Assembly: GCA_030535455.1 (NCBI GenBank)
Contig: JAUNJY010000016.1
Location: forward strand, 20,192-68,579
DNA length: 48,388 bases
From: a bacterium
GTDB lineage: Bacteria; Bacillota; Clostridia; Lachnospirales; Lachnospiraceae
Direction of reading: 5' to 3'
Shown here in pieces: positions 16,833 to 25,319 of the stretch (its first letter is position 1; each line of letters opens with the position of its first letter). The notes beneath the pieces are model-generated. The model was not told where the DNA came from. It saw only the letters and a list, made by a program, of their open reading frames with translations, and did no database searches. The translations under genes were made by a program, and so were the position numbers.

Positions 16833-19387
16833 TCTTTTTGTATTAATTTATTCACAGCGGCTACTCTGTTTTTTACGCCAAGTTTTCCATATATGTTAAT
16901 CATATGGGTTTTGACCGTTGCCAGTGAGATGCACAGATGGTCTGCAATCTCTTTATTGGTGTATCCCTTCTTTAACTCATCGACCACTTCCATCTCTCGC
17001 TCGGTCAAATCATACAAGGATCTTTTCACCTGGGTCTTCTCTGTCTGTGGCTCTGTGGTGCTTTCCACGAATAAGAGCTGCTCCTCTGATAGTCGTTCCT
17101 TCAGTTCCCCTTGAAATGTAAGAAGCACTTTTTCTACCGTCTCCTTTTCAAACCAGAACGGATGCCTCATTTCCTCTACATAAGCATACGTAACTGCCTC
17201 TACAAAGGTATCTAACAGCTCTCTTACCCGTTTGGTCTGTTCTAGCAGATACCGTACCTTTAACAGATCCCCTTCCACTATCTTTGAAATATTCTGGGCC
17301 TTTCTTGCCTTTGCAATCAATGTCTCTATCTTTTCTACAGCCATCTCATACTCTCCTAACTCATATTTGATGCCTGCATACAGTAAATCCGTCTCCTTGC
17401 TCTTTACAAGTTCCTCTGCCTTATCATACTTATCCACAAACTCTGCTGCCAGTTCCCGGTGATTTCCACGATAAATAGGATAACGAAGCAATCTTGCACT
17501 GAAATAAATATTCTGATACATTTCATCATTTCCAAGCTTCATAATGATTGATTCGGTCACATCTTCCTGTCCCATGATATACGAATACTCCGCAAAGGTA
17601 TATAAATAGGCACTTTCCATATTGGTCATGGTCGACTTAAAATGCTCCTTTGACTTCTCTAAAGCTTCCTTTGCTAGATTCATTTTGAGCTGCCTGATGT
17701 AGACCCCTGCTATACCGACGTAATAGGATGCCTTTAAGGTTGGCACATATTCAAGAAACTGTTTCATCTTGTCATATAACACAAGTGCTTCCCTGAATGC
17801 CCCATACTCTTCTAAAATCTGCGTCTTTTCTGCCAAAACAAATGCCTTAATATAATAATTTCCCTTTTTCTCATAAATCTTTTCCGCCAGATCCAGATAC
17901 TGCATGGCTTCCTCCCGCTGGTCCTGCATATATAGAAAATAAGCTTCCTTAATTAGAAGATAGGCCTTGGAAATATCATTGAATGGCATACTCTCGATCT
18001 GATCTAACGGCACGATGGATATCCATTTATAATTCCAGTCCACGTCAAAAAACATGTCCGCATGGCGAAATGCCTTGTATGTCTGATCCTGCTTAAAATG
18101 TGTATTGATAAACTGATAGATCTGGTTGCATTTTTCCTGCTCCAAGGTGGTGTAATAGCAGAAGAAATACTGATAGGCAAAGTCGGCATTATACTGTATC
18201 TGTTCCATCGGTACCTTCATCATATAGCCAAAAGTTTCTGCATTCTGAGGCATGGTAAGAAGCTGCTCCATAATCTGCTTGTAGGCATGGATACTAAACA
18301 GCTGGTTAATGCTTTCTTGATCATCTCCCAATTCATGATAAACGGCAGCGGCCTTTGTTCGAAGCGCAATTTCCTCCTGCTCGTCCTCTCCCACCAAATG
18401 GACGAGAAAATCTTTTAATATGGAATGATACCGAAATTCCTGCTGCTCCTCATCCAATTCGATTACAAACATATTTCTTTCTAGTACGGCCTGAATCATT
18501 TTCTCAAATGAAAACTCCGGAACGTATTTATTACAGATTTCCTTATTGAAATATGCAAGCACTCCCGTCTTCCTTAGAAATTGCCTTACCTCCTCTGGAA
18601 GATCCTTAAATACCTCATTGGACAGATAGTCGTAAATCACCTGTTCGTTGACATCTTTAGAAAGCGCCTGCCTGCTGGAAGCAATGGCCATCAGCTGAAG
18701 TCCTCCTACCCAGCCATTGCTGTTTTGTACCAGGCTGTCAATGGCCTGATCCTGTTCGTTTAAGCCAATCGTATGTACTAAAAATTCTTTTCCCTCTTGG
18801 GCGCTCATCCGTATCTGCTCCTCTTCTAGCAAAAGCAATTCCCCTTCCACCTGCAGCAGCCCCAGATAGACCAACGGCTTATTCCGTGTAAGAAGTACCA
18901 GATGGACCTGTTCCGGCAAATTCTCAATAAAATAATCAATAGTCTTGATTAAAAATGGATCCGTAAGATACCAGAAATCATCCCATATAAGTACTAATTC
19001 TTCCTCTGTTTCCAGGTTATTGATTACATTGGATAACAGTTCCCAAAGAAAATCATCCGGCATATTTCCATCAAAACAGCTTAAGATACTTGGCACATCC
19101 AGTGTCAGTTCCTCTTTTAAGGACTCCACCACGTATTTCCAGAATACACGGGCCTGGTTCATACTCTCATCAATGGCAAGCCACCGTATGGTTTGCTCCT
19201 TCTTTCTTAACGCATAAAGCGAAAGAAGGGTAGTCTTTCCACTACCCGCTCCCGCTTTGATGACGGTCACTTTGCAATTTTTAATCTCTTCTAGCTTTTC
19301 AAGTAATTCATTTCGCTCGATATAACGTTTTCTAGGCTTTGGCACTTTAAGCTTGGCCGAAAGCACCGGCATCTTATTTACATCCAA
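16826..19387 (-). CDS. MalT-like ATP-dependent LuxR-family regulator
   Basis: A large (about 853 residues) STAND-type activator of the MalT/LAL group. The N-terminus carries LSAKLKVPKPR and ERNELLEKL typical of the group, then Walker A GAGSGKTT and a Walker-B-like LVLIWDDF. A long helical TPR-like sensor region occupies about 370-780. A C-terminal LuxR HTH (last about 60 residues) has LTEREMEVV and NKEIADHLCISLATVKTH. Such proteins bind an inducer and ATP before activating transcription. The TTG at 19387 is preferred: AGGAG lies 8 bases upstream and it immediately follows the permease stop. ATG at 19372 is the alternative. Being last in the exporter operon suggests it senses or controls the exported compound. 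Confidence 0.88.
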   Translation of the reverse strand: MDVNKMPVLSAKLKVPKPRKRYIERNELLEKLEEIKNCKVTVIKAGAGSGKTTLLSLYALRKKEQTIRWLAIDESMNQARVFWKYVVESLKEELTLDVPSILSCFDGNMPDDFLWELLSNVINNLETEEELVLIWDDFWYLTDPFLIKTIDYFIENLPEQVHLVLLTRNKPLVYLGLLQVEGELLLLEEEQIRMSAQEGKEFLVHTIGLNEQDQAIDSLVQNSNGWVGGLQLMAIASSRQALSKDVNEQVIYDYLSNEVFKDLPEEVRQFLRKTGVLAYFNKEICNKYVPEFSFEKMIQAVLERNMFVIELDEEQQEFRYHSILKDFLVHLVGEDEQEEIALRTKAAAVYHELGDDQESINQLFSIHAYKQIMEQLLTMPQNAETFGYMMKVPMEQIQYNADFAYQYFFCYYTTLEQEKCNQIYQFINTHFKQDQTYKAFRHADMFFDVDWNYKWISIVPLDQIESMPFNDISKAYLLIKEAYFLYMQDQREEAMQYLDLAEKIYEKKGNYYIKAFVLAEKTQILEEYGAFREALVLYDKMKQFLEYVPTLKASYYVGIAGVYIRQLKMNLAKEALEKSKEHFKSTMTNMESAYLYTFAEYSYIMGQEDVTESIIMKLGNDEMYQNIYFSARLLRYPIYRGNHRELAAEFVDKYDKAEELVKSKETDLLYAGIKYELGEYEMAVEKIETLIAKARKAQNISKIVEGDLLKVRYLLEQTKRVRELLDTFVEAVTYAYVEEMRHPFWFEKETVEKVLLTFQGELKERLSEEQLLFVESTTEPQTEKTQVKRSLYDLTEREMEVVDELKKGYTNKEIADHLCISLATVKTHMINIYGKLGVKNRVAAVNKLIQKER

Positions 19388-19388
19388 C

Positions 19389-20366
19389 TCATTCACTCCT
19401 GCTATAGATATAGTCTTTCCTTGTCTTAACAATCGCAACTACAAGGAATATCGCTGCTATAAGTATAACATAAAATAACTCCAATTGTTTCGTGCTATTT
19501 AAAATTCCTTTCTCCCAGGCATCTGCAAAGGAAAGCAGATCTTTTTGTGGAAGCACATGGATCAGCTTATTAAATATTGAGCCGCTCTTCGTCATGGAGT
19601 AAAAGCTTCCTGCCAAAACCGACGTTAGCACGATGGTTGCCGATGCAATCATATTGGAAGTATCCGAAACCTTAAAGAATGAGCTGACACAAAGGGCAAA
19701 TGCCATGGATAGGAAGGATAACACACCAATTAAGAGGGCATACTGCAACAAGCTAAACCCGATGGAGACTCCAAGCAGTCTTGCTGCCACCACGGCCCCA
19801 AACGATGGAATAAAGATTAGCACGCCAATAAACAAGCCATGTCCCATCATATACTTTCGAAATGGGATGGAGGATACTAAAATTCTCTCTGCCACATGTT
19901 TCTCCTTATCCTCTGCATATAACTTGGCATAAAGTGCCCCCTGCATAAGTAAAAACATCATCATATAACCGAAAATATTAGTTCCAATCTGCCTTTGTTC
20001 CTGCTGCCTTCCACTCCCATATGCTTCCGGGTCTTTTAAAGCAGTCAACAGCTGTTTCTTAAAGTCATCACTCTTTATGGTCTCAATTTCAAAACTCCCG
20101 TCCTCCTTTGCAAGGATTACTGCATCATATCGATTTTCCACAAGCTTAGATTTTTCCGGAGCCTTGTCTAAATAGGTTATGCTAAAATACTCAGTTTCCT
20201 TAATTGTATCAGCCTTTCCCACGACTGCCAGATTTGATTTTGCTACCACCTTATTGGTTAACAAGATGGCTGCGGCAATGGACAGGATCGTAAGTCCCAC
20301 TGCCACGCAAAGATACATTTTCTGCTGCATCAAACGGTTCCAATCATTTTTTATTATACTTAACAT
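19389..20366 (-). CDS. ABC-2 type transporter permease
   Basis: A 325-residue membrane subunit. One N-terminal helix (about 20-40) is followed by a large extracytoplasmic loop (about 45-165) and five C-terminal helices, the standard ABC2_membrane_3 layout. It would pair with the adjacent ATPase and second permease to export a small molecule or peptide. The ATG at 20366 is chosen because GAGGA lies 6 bases upstream; it overlaps the previous gene by 7 bases, implying translational coupling. No substrate can be read from sequence. Confidence 0.88.
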   Translation of the reverse strand: MLSIIKNDWNRLMQQKMYLCVAVGLTILSIAAAILLTNKVVAKSNLAVVGKADTIKETEYFSITYLDKAPEKSKLVENRYDAVILAKEDGSFEIETIKSDDFKKQLLTALKDPEAYGSGRQQEQRQIGTNIFGYMMMFLLMQGALYAKLYAEDKEKHVAERILVSSIPFRKYMMGHGLFIGVLIFIPSFGAVVAARLLGVSIGFSLLQYALLIGVLSFLSMAFALCVSSFFKVSDTSNMIASATIVLTSVLAGSFYSMTKSGSIFNKLIHVLPQKDLLSFADAWEKGILNSTKQLELFYVILIAAIFLVVAIVKTRKDYIYSRSE

Positions 20367-21100
20367 AAGCAATCCTCTTTTCTAAATGTGATCCGACATA
20401 CTGCAATCATTCCTGCAATTACTGCCACAAGAATTCCTGCACATGGAAGAAACAATGCATCGTTATTGTCATAAATCATCTGGAAGCTGGCGTCCATCAC
20501 CCATTTTACCGGGGAAATCAAACTGATCTTTCGTACCACTTCCCCATAGCCATCTAGCGAAAACAGTAAGCCTCCGAAAATAGCAAGGATATTTACAACG
20601 ATACTTTGAAGCTGGTTGGTCATCTGCTCCGTCTTAAAGATACAGCAAAGCATGATGCCAAGGGCATTGGCACAAAGTTCTAATAGCAAAAACAAAATAA
20701 GCAGTTTCGCTACATTGTTAAGATGAACATGAAAGACAAGTACCAAGAAGGCAAGGTCAAGGAGATGAAATGCTGCATTAAATACGAAACTTGCAATCAT
20801 CTTGGATAAATAAATATCCTTTACATTGCCGGGTGCATAGACAATCCGCATGTTAGGCTTCTTAATCCGTTCTTCCATAAAGGAATTACTGGCCGTCATT
20901 CCGCCATTGATTGCCGAATAAATCATAAGGGTAATTCCATAAAAGTCAAACGAACTAAATCCGTCTCCATAATTGTCTCTTGTCAGAAATCCCATAATCA
21001 TCACTAAAAGAACCGGGAATGCGGTTGCATAAAACACCCACATGGGATTAGTAATCAGGTTCTTAAAATCCTCTTTCGTAATCAGCCAAAGATTTCTCAT
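20360..21100 (-). CDS. ABC-2 type transporter permease
   Basis: A 246-residue integral membrane protein with about six hydrophobic helices and the compact ABC2_membrane fold seen in DrrB- and NatB-like exporters. The ATG at 21100 follows AGGGGG with an 8-base spacing, whereas the GTG nine bases earlier sits directly on that site. The gene lies 12 bases after the ATPase stop and overlaps the second permease by 7 bases, so the two permeases probably form a heterodimer in the membrane. Confidence 0.88.
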   Translation of the reverse strand: MRNLWLITKEDFKNLITNPMWVFYATAFPVLLVMIMGFLTRDNYGDGFSSFDFYGITLMIYSAINGGMTASNSFMEERIKKPNMRIVYAPGNVKDIYLSKMIASFVFNAAFHLLDLAFLVLVFHVHLNNVAKLLILFLLLELCANALGIMLCCIFKTEQMTNQLQSIVVNILAIFGGLLFSLDGYGEVVRKISLISPVKWVMDASFQMIYDNNDALFLPCAGILVAVIAGMIAVCRITFRKEDCLC

Positions 21101-21112
21101 ACTAGCCACCCC

Positions 21113-22051
21113 CTAATCCCTTAGACTCTTGCCGGTAAGCTTCAAGAATACATTTTCAAGGCTTGCCGTACGACAGAATAAATTCTTAATCTTGCTTTTG
21201 CTCTTAATTACTACTGAAATAATCTTATCTAGGTTCTCCACATTTTTCATTGTGGTAATGACCAGGTTTTCGTCTTTTCGCTCCACCTTCTTCACACCCT
21301 CTACCCGGTAGAACTGGTCCGTATTCAGCTGCTCATCATGCTCTAACTCCAGGATAAATTGTCGTTCATCGAAAATATCCTCCTTCAGACTTTCGCTGGT
21401 TCCTTCTGCAATAATATTTCCGCTATCCATAATCAAAATCCTGGTGGAGATTTCCTCCACTTCCTCCATATAGTGAGTGGTATATAAAATCGTCATCCCT
21501 TCGTCACGAAGCTTCTTAATTGCGCTAAGAATATGGTTTCTCGACTGAGGATCTATGCCTACCGTTGGCTCATCCATAATGACTAGGTCCGGCTTGTGGG
21601 CAATGGCACAGGCAATGTTTAGCCTTCTCTTCATGCCTCCTGAAAATGTACTCACCTTGTCATCCTTTCGGTCATACAATCCTACAAATTCCAATGCCGC
21701 TTTCGTTCTATCTTTTAGTTCCTCTCCCCTTAGTCCATACAGGCTTGCAAAGAAACTCACATTCTTTTCTGCACTCAAATCCTCATATAATGCCAGGTCC
21801 TGAGGCACTACCCCTAATTTCTGCTTAAACTGATTGAGGCACTTCTTTACATCGACTCCCTTATATTCAATTAGTCCGCTGTCATACCCTAAAATTCCGC
21901 ATAGAATATTGATCGTCGTACTCTTGCCGGCTCCGTTTGGTCCAAGGAAACATAGGATTTCTCCCTCTTTCACTTCAAATGACAACTCCTTCACTACATG
22001 GTGGTCGCCAAAACTCTTATTAAGTCCTTCTACCTTTACGATATCTTTCAT
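21113..22051 (-). CDS. ABC transporter ATP-binding protein (exporter type)
   Basis: A 312-residue ATPase: Walker A LGPNGAGKST, Q-loop around LGVVPQDLALYEDLS, signature FSGGMKRRLN, Walker B LVIMDEPTVGID and H-loop TTHYMEE. The 90-residue C-terminal extension and overall pattern match the DrrA/CcmA/NatA group of drug and lantibiotic-type exporters. ATG 22051 is favoured over the ATG at 22060 because AGAAGGG lies about 9 bases upstream. It is the first gene of a four-gene operon (ATPase, permease, permease, MalT-like regulator). Confidence 0.93.
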   Translation of the reverse strand: MKDIVKVEGLNKSFGDHHVVKELSFEVKEGEILCFLGPNGAGKSTTINILCGILGYDSGLIEYKGVDVKKCLNQFKQKLGVVPQDLALYEDLSAEKNVSFFASLYGLRGEELKDRTKAALEFVGLYDRKDDKVSTFSGGMKRRLNIACAIAHKPDLVIMDEPTVGIDPQSRNHILSAIKKLRDEGMTILYTTHYMEEVEEISTRILIMDSGNIIAEGTSESLKEDIFDERQFILELEHDEQLNTDQFYRVEGVKKVERKDENLVITTMKNVENLDKIISVVIKSKSKIKNLFCRTASLENVFLKLTGKSLRD

Positions 22052-22112
22052 AACGTTCATCCCTTCTTCTTTTTGATACTGTTATGATACGATGGTTTCG
22101 GAAAAATGAAAT

Positions 22113-22179
22113 CAACCGAAAGGTTGAAAGTCGTAAATCAACGGGGTTGATTTGCTTTGGATGAAATGAGATTTCATCC
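22113..22179. promoter_or_regulatory. Three tandem palindromes upstream of the ABC-exporter operon
   Basis: Three dyads lie in a row: CAACC-GAAA-GGTTG (22113-22126), AAATCAAC-GGG-GTTGATTT (22135-22153) and GGATGAAAT-GAG-ATTTCATCC (22159-22179). All arms are perfect. The first two share the word ATCAAC. They sit 60-130 bases before the ATPase start codon, where operators or leader hairpins would be expected. No T run follows any of them. Confidence 0.55.
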
Positions 22180-22194
22180 AGTGAGGTGATGAAT

Positions 22195-22240
22195 AAAAAA
22201 AGAGCCTGCAAGCAAACTTAAATTTGCCTACAAGCTCTTT
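22195..22240 (-). terminator. Terminator of the SEC-C protein gene
   Basis: On the minus strand AGAGCTTGTAGGCAAA pairs with TTTGCTTGCAGGCTCT (two mismatches) and is followed by a run of seven T residues, 25 bases past the stop codon. Confidence 0.9.
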
Positions 22241-22264
22241 TTCTATTGTTAAACAATTAGGAAA

Positions 22265-22768
22265 TTATCTTCCACAACATTGTTTGAATTTTTTACCGCT
22301 TCCACATGAACATGGATCGTTACGTCCAACTTTTTTCTCTTTCACGATTGTGTTAGATTTTCTTTGTTCACGTAATAATTCGCGTCTGCGTTCTTTAGTT
22401 AAGATTGCATCCCAAGCTGGAATTTCGTATAACCATTCAGCTTTAGCTTCACACATATTGTAGTAAAGTTTTTCTGGGTCGAATTCAAGACTAACTACAG
22501 TATCTTCTTCCATCTCTTCAATTGGATTTGGAGTTACTAAGCTGTCGTTGATTCCATCTAAGAAACCAGTCATAGTAAAGATTTCTAAGTTATATTTTTC
22601 TGCTAACTCTTTTACAGTACCTGTAACTTTTTCAGTTGGGTTAGCTAATAATTGTTCATATACACCTTTTTCAAGGATAAAATAGTCTGTCCAGAACTTT
22701 TGTCCTTGTTGACTATTATTCATTTCTTCATTATATGCAACGTCTCTCCATTTAGTTAATAAACTCAT
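22265..22768 (-). CDS. SEC-C motif protein
   Basis: A 167-residue protein ending in a SEC-C zinc motif: [16 protein letters not shown] at the extreme C-terminus, the CxC...CC pattern also found at the end of SecA. The N-terminal about 130 residues are helical and acidic, with no other recognised domain. Stand-alone SEC-C proteins (YecA-like) are thought to bind ribosomes or partner proteins; no enzymatic role is known. The ATG at 22768 follows AAAGGA; an upstream in-frame extension of 32 codons has no ribosome binding site and would run through the promoter. Confidence 0.85.
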   Translation of the reverse strand: MSLLTKWRDVAYNEEMNNSQQGQKFWTDYFILEKGVYEQLLANPTEKVTGTVKELAEKYNLEIFTMTGFLDGINDSLVTPNPIEEMEEDTVVSLEFDPEKLYYNMCEAKAEWLYEIPAWDAILTKERRRELLREQRKSNTIVKEKKVGRNDPCSCGSGKKFKQCCGR

Positions 22769-22801
22769 AATGCACGTCCTTTCCTTTTTACAACTCCTCA
22801 A

Positions 22802-22831
22802 AGTATAGCATATCCGACGTAGATGTTGCAA
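22802..22831 (-). promoter_or_regulatory. Promoter of the SEC-C gene
   Basis: On the minus strand TTGCAA and TATACT are spaced 18 bases apart, with an extended TGC just before the -10 box, 34 bases upstream of the ATG. Upstream of it, 22832-23040 is AT-rich and holds no gene. Confidence 0.6.
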
Positions 22832-23041
22832 TACAAAATTCCTATAAAAAGTTGCAAATTTCAAATAATTTTAGGAAATTTTTCAAAGACGTGTATATTT
22901 ATCTTTAATCTGACCAATACTGTTATTAGTTTAATAAATGAGTTACAAAGTTTTGTAGGTTATTTATTAAATGTTACAAATCGCGTATGCTCTTATTATA
23001 ATTGGATCCCCCCTCCAATTATATAGCAATGAACGAAAGAA

Positions 23042-23251
23042 AAATTAAATACTTATCCTCCCCTTTTTTAAGACCCTCGTTGCATCCCCAGCGAGGGTCT
23101 TTTCAAGTGCGAAAAAGCTAGTATTTATGCGGGTTTTCGGGGTTTTGGTGTTTCGACATGGTTCTACAAAGCCGTTTTGTGTGCATTTTGTGTGCACTTG
23201 AAAGCCGCTATTTTAGAGGGTTTTTGATACCTAAAGAAATTAAATACTTAT
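23042..23251. repeat. 195-bp segment bounded by 15-bp direct repeats
   Basis: The 15-mer AAATTAAATACTTAT occurs exactly at 23042-23056 and again at 23237-23251. Between them lie the terminator-like unit at 23050-23105 and a stretch with the tandem words TGTGTGCATTTTGTGTGCAC. Direct repeats bounding a short non-coding segment are what a reduced integrated element or recombination scar would leave, but no integrase gene remains. The spacer 22832-23302 contains no supported gene. Confidence 0.45.
23050..23105. repeat. Terminator-like unit, copy 1 of a 56-bp duplicated sequence
   Basis: TACTTATCCTCCCC, a T6 tract and the hairpin GACCCTCG...CGAGGGTC followed by TTTT. The same 56 bases recur at 40777-40832 with only two differences. 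The stem is 8 bp with a 12-base loop, and its T run is on the plus strand. Confidence 0.7.
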
Positions 23252-23302
23252 TGTGTTTCTTTTTCTCTACCCTTGTATTACTCTCAATTAAGTTTCATTC
23301 AA

Positions 23303-24919
23303 TTACTCGTCAAGCATTCGAATGATTTCCCTGATTGGCAGAATTGCCGATGGTGATACTGACAATTCATCTAATCCCATTTCTATAAACGTCTTGATTA
23401 GTGAGAGGTCTGCTCCTAATTCGCCACAAATTCCTACCCAGGCCCCTCCCTTATGTCCATTCTCAATTGTCATCTGAATCATACGAATGATTGCTGGATG
23501 GTGTGCATCGTAGATTGATTCTAATCTAGGATTTTGGCGATCGATAGCAAGTGTGTATTGTGTTAAATCATTAGTTCCGATACTAAAGAAATCACATTCT
23601 TTTGCTAATTCATCGCTGATCATTACTGCTGCAGGAGTTTCAATCATGATACCTACTTCAATCTCTTTATATTCAATCCCTTGCTCCCTAAGTTCCTCCT
23701 TACACTCTTGTACGATTGCTTTTGCCTCTCTTACTTCCTGTACGGAAATAATCATTGGAAACATTATGGAAATATTTCCGTAAGCACTTGCCCTTAGAAT
23801 TGCACGTATCTGGGTCTTAAAGATTTCCTTTTGTTCTAAACAGATTCGTATTGCTCGGTATCCCAATGCTGGATTTTCTTCTTGATCCAAATGAAAATAG
23901 TCGACTTTCTTATCGGCGCCAATATCCAGGGTTCGTATTATAACCTTCTTTCCTCCCATGGTTTCTGCGACTTCCTTATAGCTTAAAAACTGATCATTCT
24001 CAGTTGGGAAGGAATCTGTCCCAAGATAAAGAAACTCGCTTCGAAATAGGCCAATCCCTTCTGCATCATTAATTAAAGCAGAACCGGTATCAGAAACCTT
24101 TCCGATATTCGCATACAGATTAATTCGTTTTCCTGTTTTGGTCTCTGTCTTCTTTCCCTTTAGGGTTTCTAACAACTGTTCTCTTTTCTGTTCTGTTTCC
24201 AACATCTTTTGGGCCTGTAGTAATGTCTTTTCATCTGGATCAATGGTCAACGTGCCTTCGTATCCATTAATGATTGCCTTTTTTCCATCCCACTCTCTTT
24301 CTATATCCAAACCAAATAATGCCGGTACGTTCATACTCCTTGCAAGAATTGCAGTATGAGAATTGGATGACCCAACGCGGGTAACAAACCCTAAAAGACT
24401 AGAATGGTCCATCTGGATGGTCTCACTAGGAGTCAACTCGTTTGCTAATAAAATCACTGGTTCTGATAACTCAACCTGGTCGTTTGCTTCTCCTAATAAG
24501 ATTCGTATCACCCTTTCGGAGATATCCTTAACATCAATTGCCCTGGCTTTTAGGTACTCGTCCTCCATTTCAGCAAAGATCTTAGAAAAATTATCTCCTG
24601 TAACTGCTACCGCATATTCGGCATTTCTCTTATTGGCGCGAATAATTTCATAAATAGCATCACAGTAATCCATATCATCTAGCATGATTTGATGTACTGC
24701 GAAGATCTCGGCCTGTGTCTCTCCTACCTCTCTCTTTGCCTTCTCATAAAGTGTACCAAGTTGACTTTTTGCTTTCTCCTTTGCTCTCTCAAAGCGCATA
24801 ATCTCAGCTTCTGTATCTTCGATCTTTTTACATTTTACAGAACTCTCTTGCTTATCATAAAAGAAAATCGTTCCGACCGCGATTTTATGTACAATTGTGC
24901 TTGCCTTATATTGCTTCAT
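23303..24919 (-). CDS. ptsI: PTS Enzyme I (phosphoenolpyruvate-protein phosphotransferase)
   Basis: This enzyme takes phosphate from phosphoenolpyruvate and passes it to HPr, energising the PTS. The 538 residues are somewhat shorter than the usual 570-575. The N-terminal HPr-binding and phosphohistidine domains carry active-site H188 in GSSNSHTAILARS; the usual GGRTSH is altered to GSSNSH. The C-terminal TIM barrel has IGTNDLTQYTLAIDR and the GICGELGAD cysteine motif. The ATG at 24919 is preferred over a GTG at 24928 because GAGGTG lies just upstream. It follows the HPr gene by 15 bases. The divergence and position suggest an EI dedicated to the adjacent PTS locus rather than the only cellular copy. 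Confidence 0.93.
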   Translation of the reverse strand: MKQYKASTIVHKIAVGTIFFYDKQESSVKCKKIEDTEAEIMRFERAKEKAKSQLGTLYEKAKREVGETQAEIFAVHQIMLDDMDYCDAIYEIIRANKRNAEYAVAVTGDNFSKIFAEMEDEYLKARAIDVKDISERVIRILLGEANDQVELSEPVILLANELTPSETIQMDHSSLLGFVTRVGSSNSHTAILARSMNVPALFGLDIEREWDGKKAIINGYEGTLTIDPDEKTLLQAQKMLETEQKREQLLETLKGKKTETKTGKRINLYANIGKVSDTGSALINDAEGIGLFRSEFLYLGTDSFPTENDQFLSYKEVAETMGGKKVIIRTLDIGADKKVDYFHLDQEENPALGYRAIRICLEQKEIFKTQIRAILRASAYGNISIMFPMIISVQEVREAKAIVQECKEELREQGIEYKEIEVGIMIETPAAVMISDELAKECDFFSIGTNDLTQYTLAIDRQNPRLESIYDAHHPAIIRMIQMTIENGHKGGAWVGICGELGADLSLIKTFIEMGLDELSVSPSAILPIREIIRMLDE

Positions 24920-24934
24920 CTCAGTCACCTCATT

Positions 24935-25192
24935 TTATAAATTCTCTTTAAAAAATAGTTCTAACTCTTTACTAGCGATTTCCTCATCCTCGCCCTCTAC
25001 CGTTATTTTTACTTCTTCCCCATGTTTAATGCCTAATGACATAATTAAAAACAATTGATTTGCCTTTGCAGTTTTCTTTCCATTATCAATAATGATCTGA
25101 CTTGAATATTTTTTTGCCTCTTTTACTAATAAACCGGCTGGTCTGGCATGAAGCCCTATCTCATCTTGAATTACATATGTAAATGTTTTCAT
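24935..25192 (-). CDS. HPr-like phosphocarrier protein lacking the regulatory Ser46
   Basis: An 85-residue HPr. The phospho-accepting H15 is present in GLHARPAG, and MSLGIKHG marks the second conserved region. The regulatory Ser46, target of HPr kinase in Firmicutes, is Gln46 (ANQLFLIMSLGI). It can therefore transfer phosphate from EI but should not form the Ser-P co-repressor of CcpA. AAAGGAG precedes the ATG, which gives the normal HPr length; the longer open frame upstream has no family similarity. It forms an operon with the EI gene downstream and is separated from the regulator gene upstream by a terminator. Confidence 0.93.
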   Translation of the reverse strand: MKTFTYVIQDEIGLHARPAGLLVKEAKKYSSQIIIDNGKKTAKANQLFLIMSLGIKHGEEVKITVEGEDEEIASKELELFFKENL

Positions 25193-25260
25193 CTTAATTT
25201 CTCCTTTTCGCTTATATTCATTTTTCACTTTTACCATACTATTCGGTAAGCTTTTAAACA

Positions 25261-25296
25261 ATAAAAAAAAGAGGTTGTCTAAAACTCTAACCTCTT
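25261..25296 (-). terminator. Terminator between the YesN-like gene and the HPr gene
   Basis: AAGAGGTT and AACCTCTT form an 8-bp stem followed on the minus strand by a run of eight or more T residues (interrupted by one base). It separates the sensory and catabolic run from HPr-EI, which then needs its own promoter in the about 70 bases that follow. Confidence 0.85.
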
Positions 25297-25319
25297 TTTC
25301 TAAAAACACTTCTGCTTTT

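Noticed and set aside
22020-22211. A 63-residue minus-strand open frame upstream of the ABC ATPase
   Set aside because: It lies over the palindromes and leader region, is rich in Arg without domain character and has no ribosome binding site.
23150-23215. Resemblance of GTTTCGACATGG to the start of tmRNA
   Set aside because: The surrounding sequence lacks the tRNA-like ends, tag reading frame and pseudoknots of tmRNA; the match is only a few bases.
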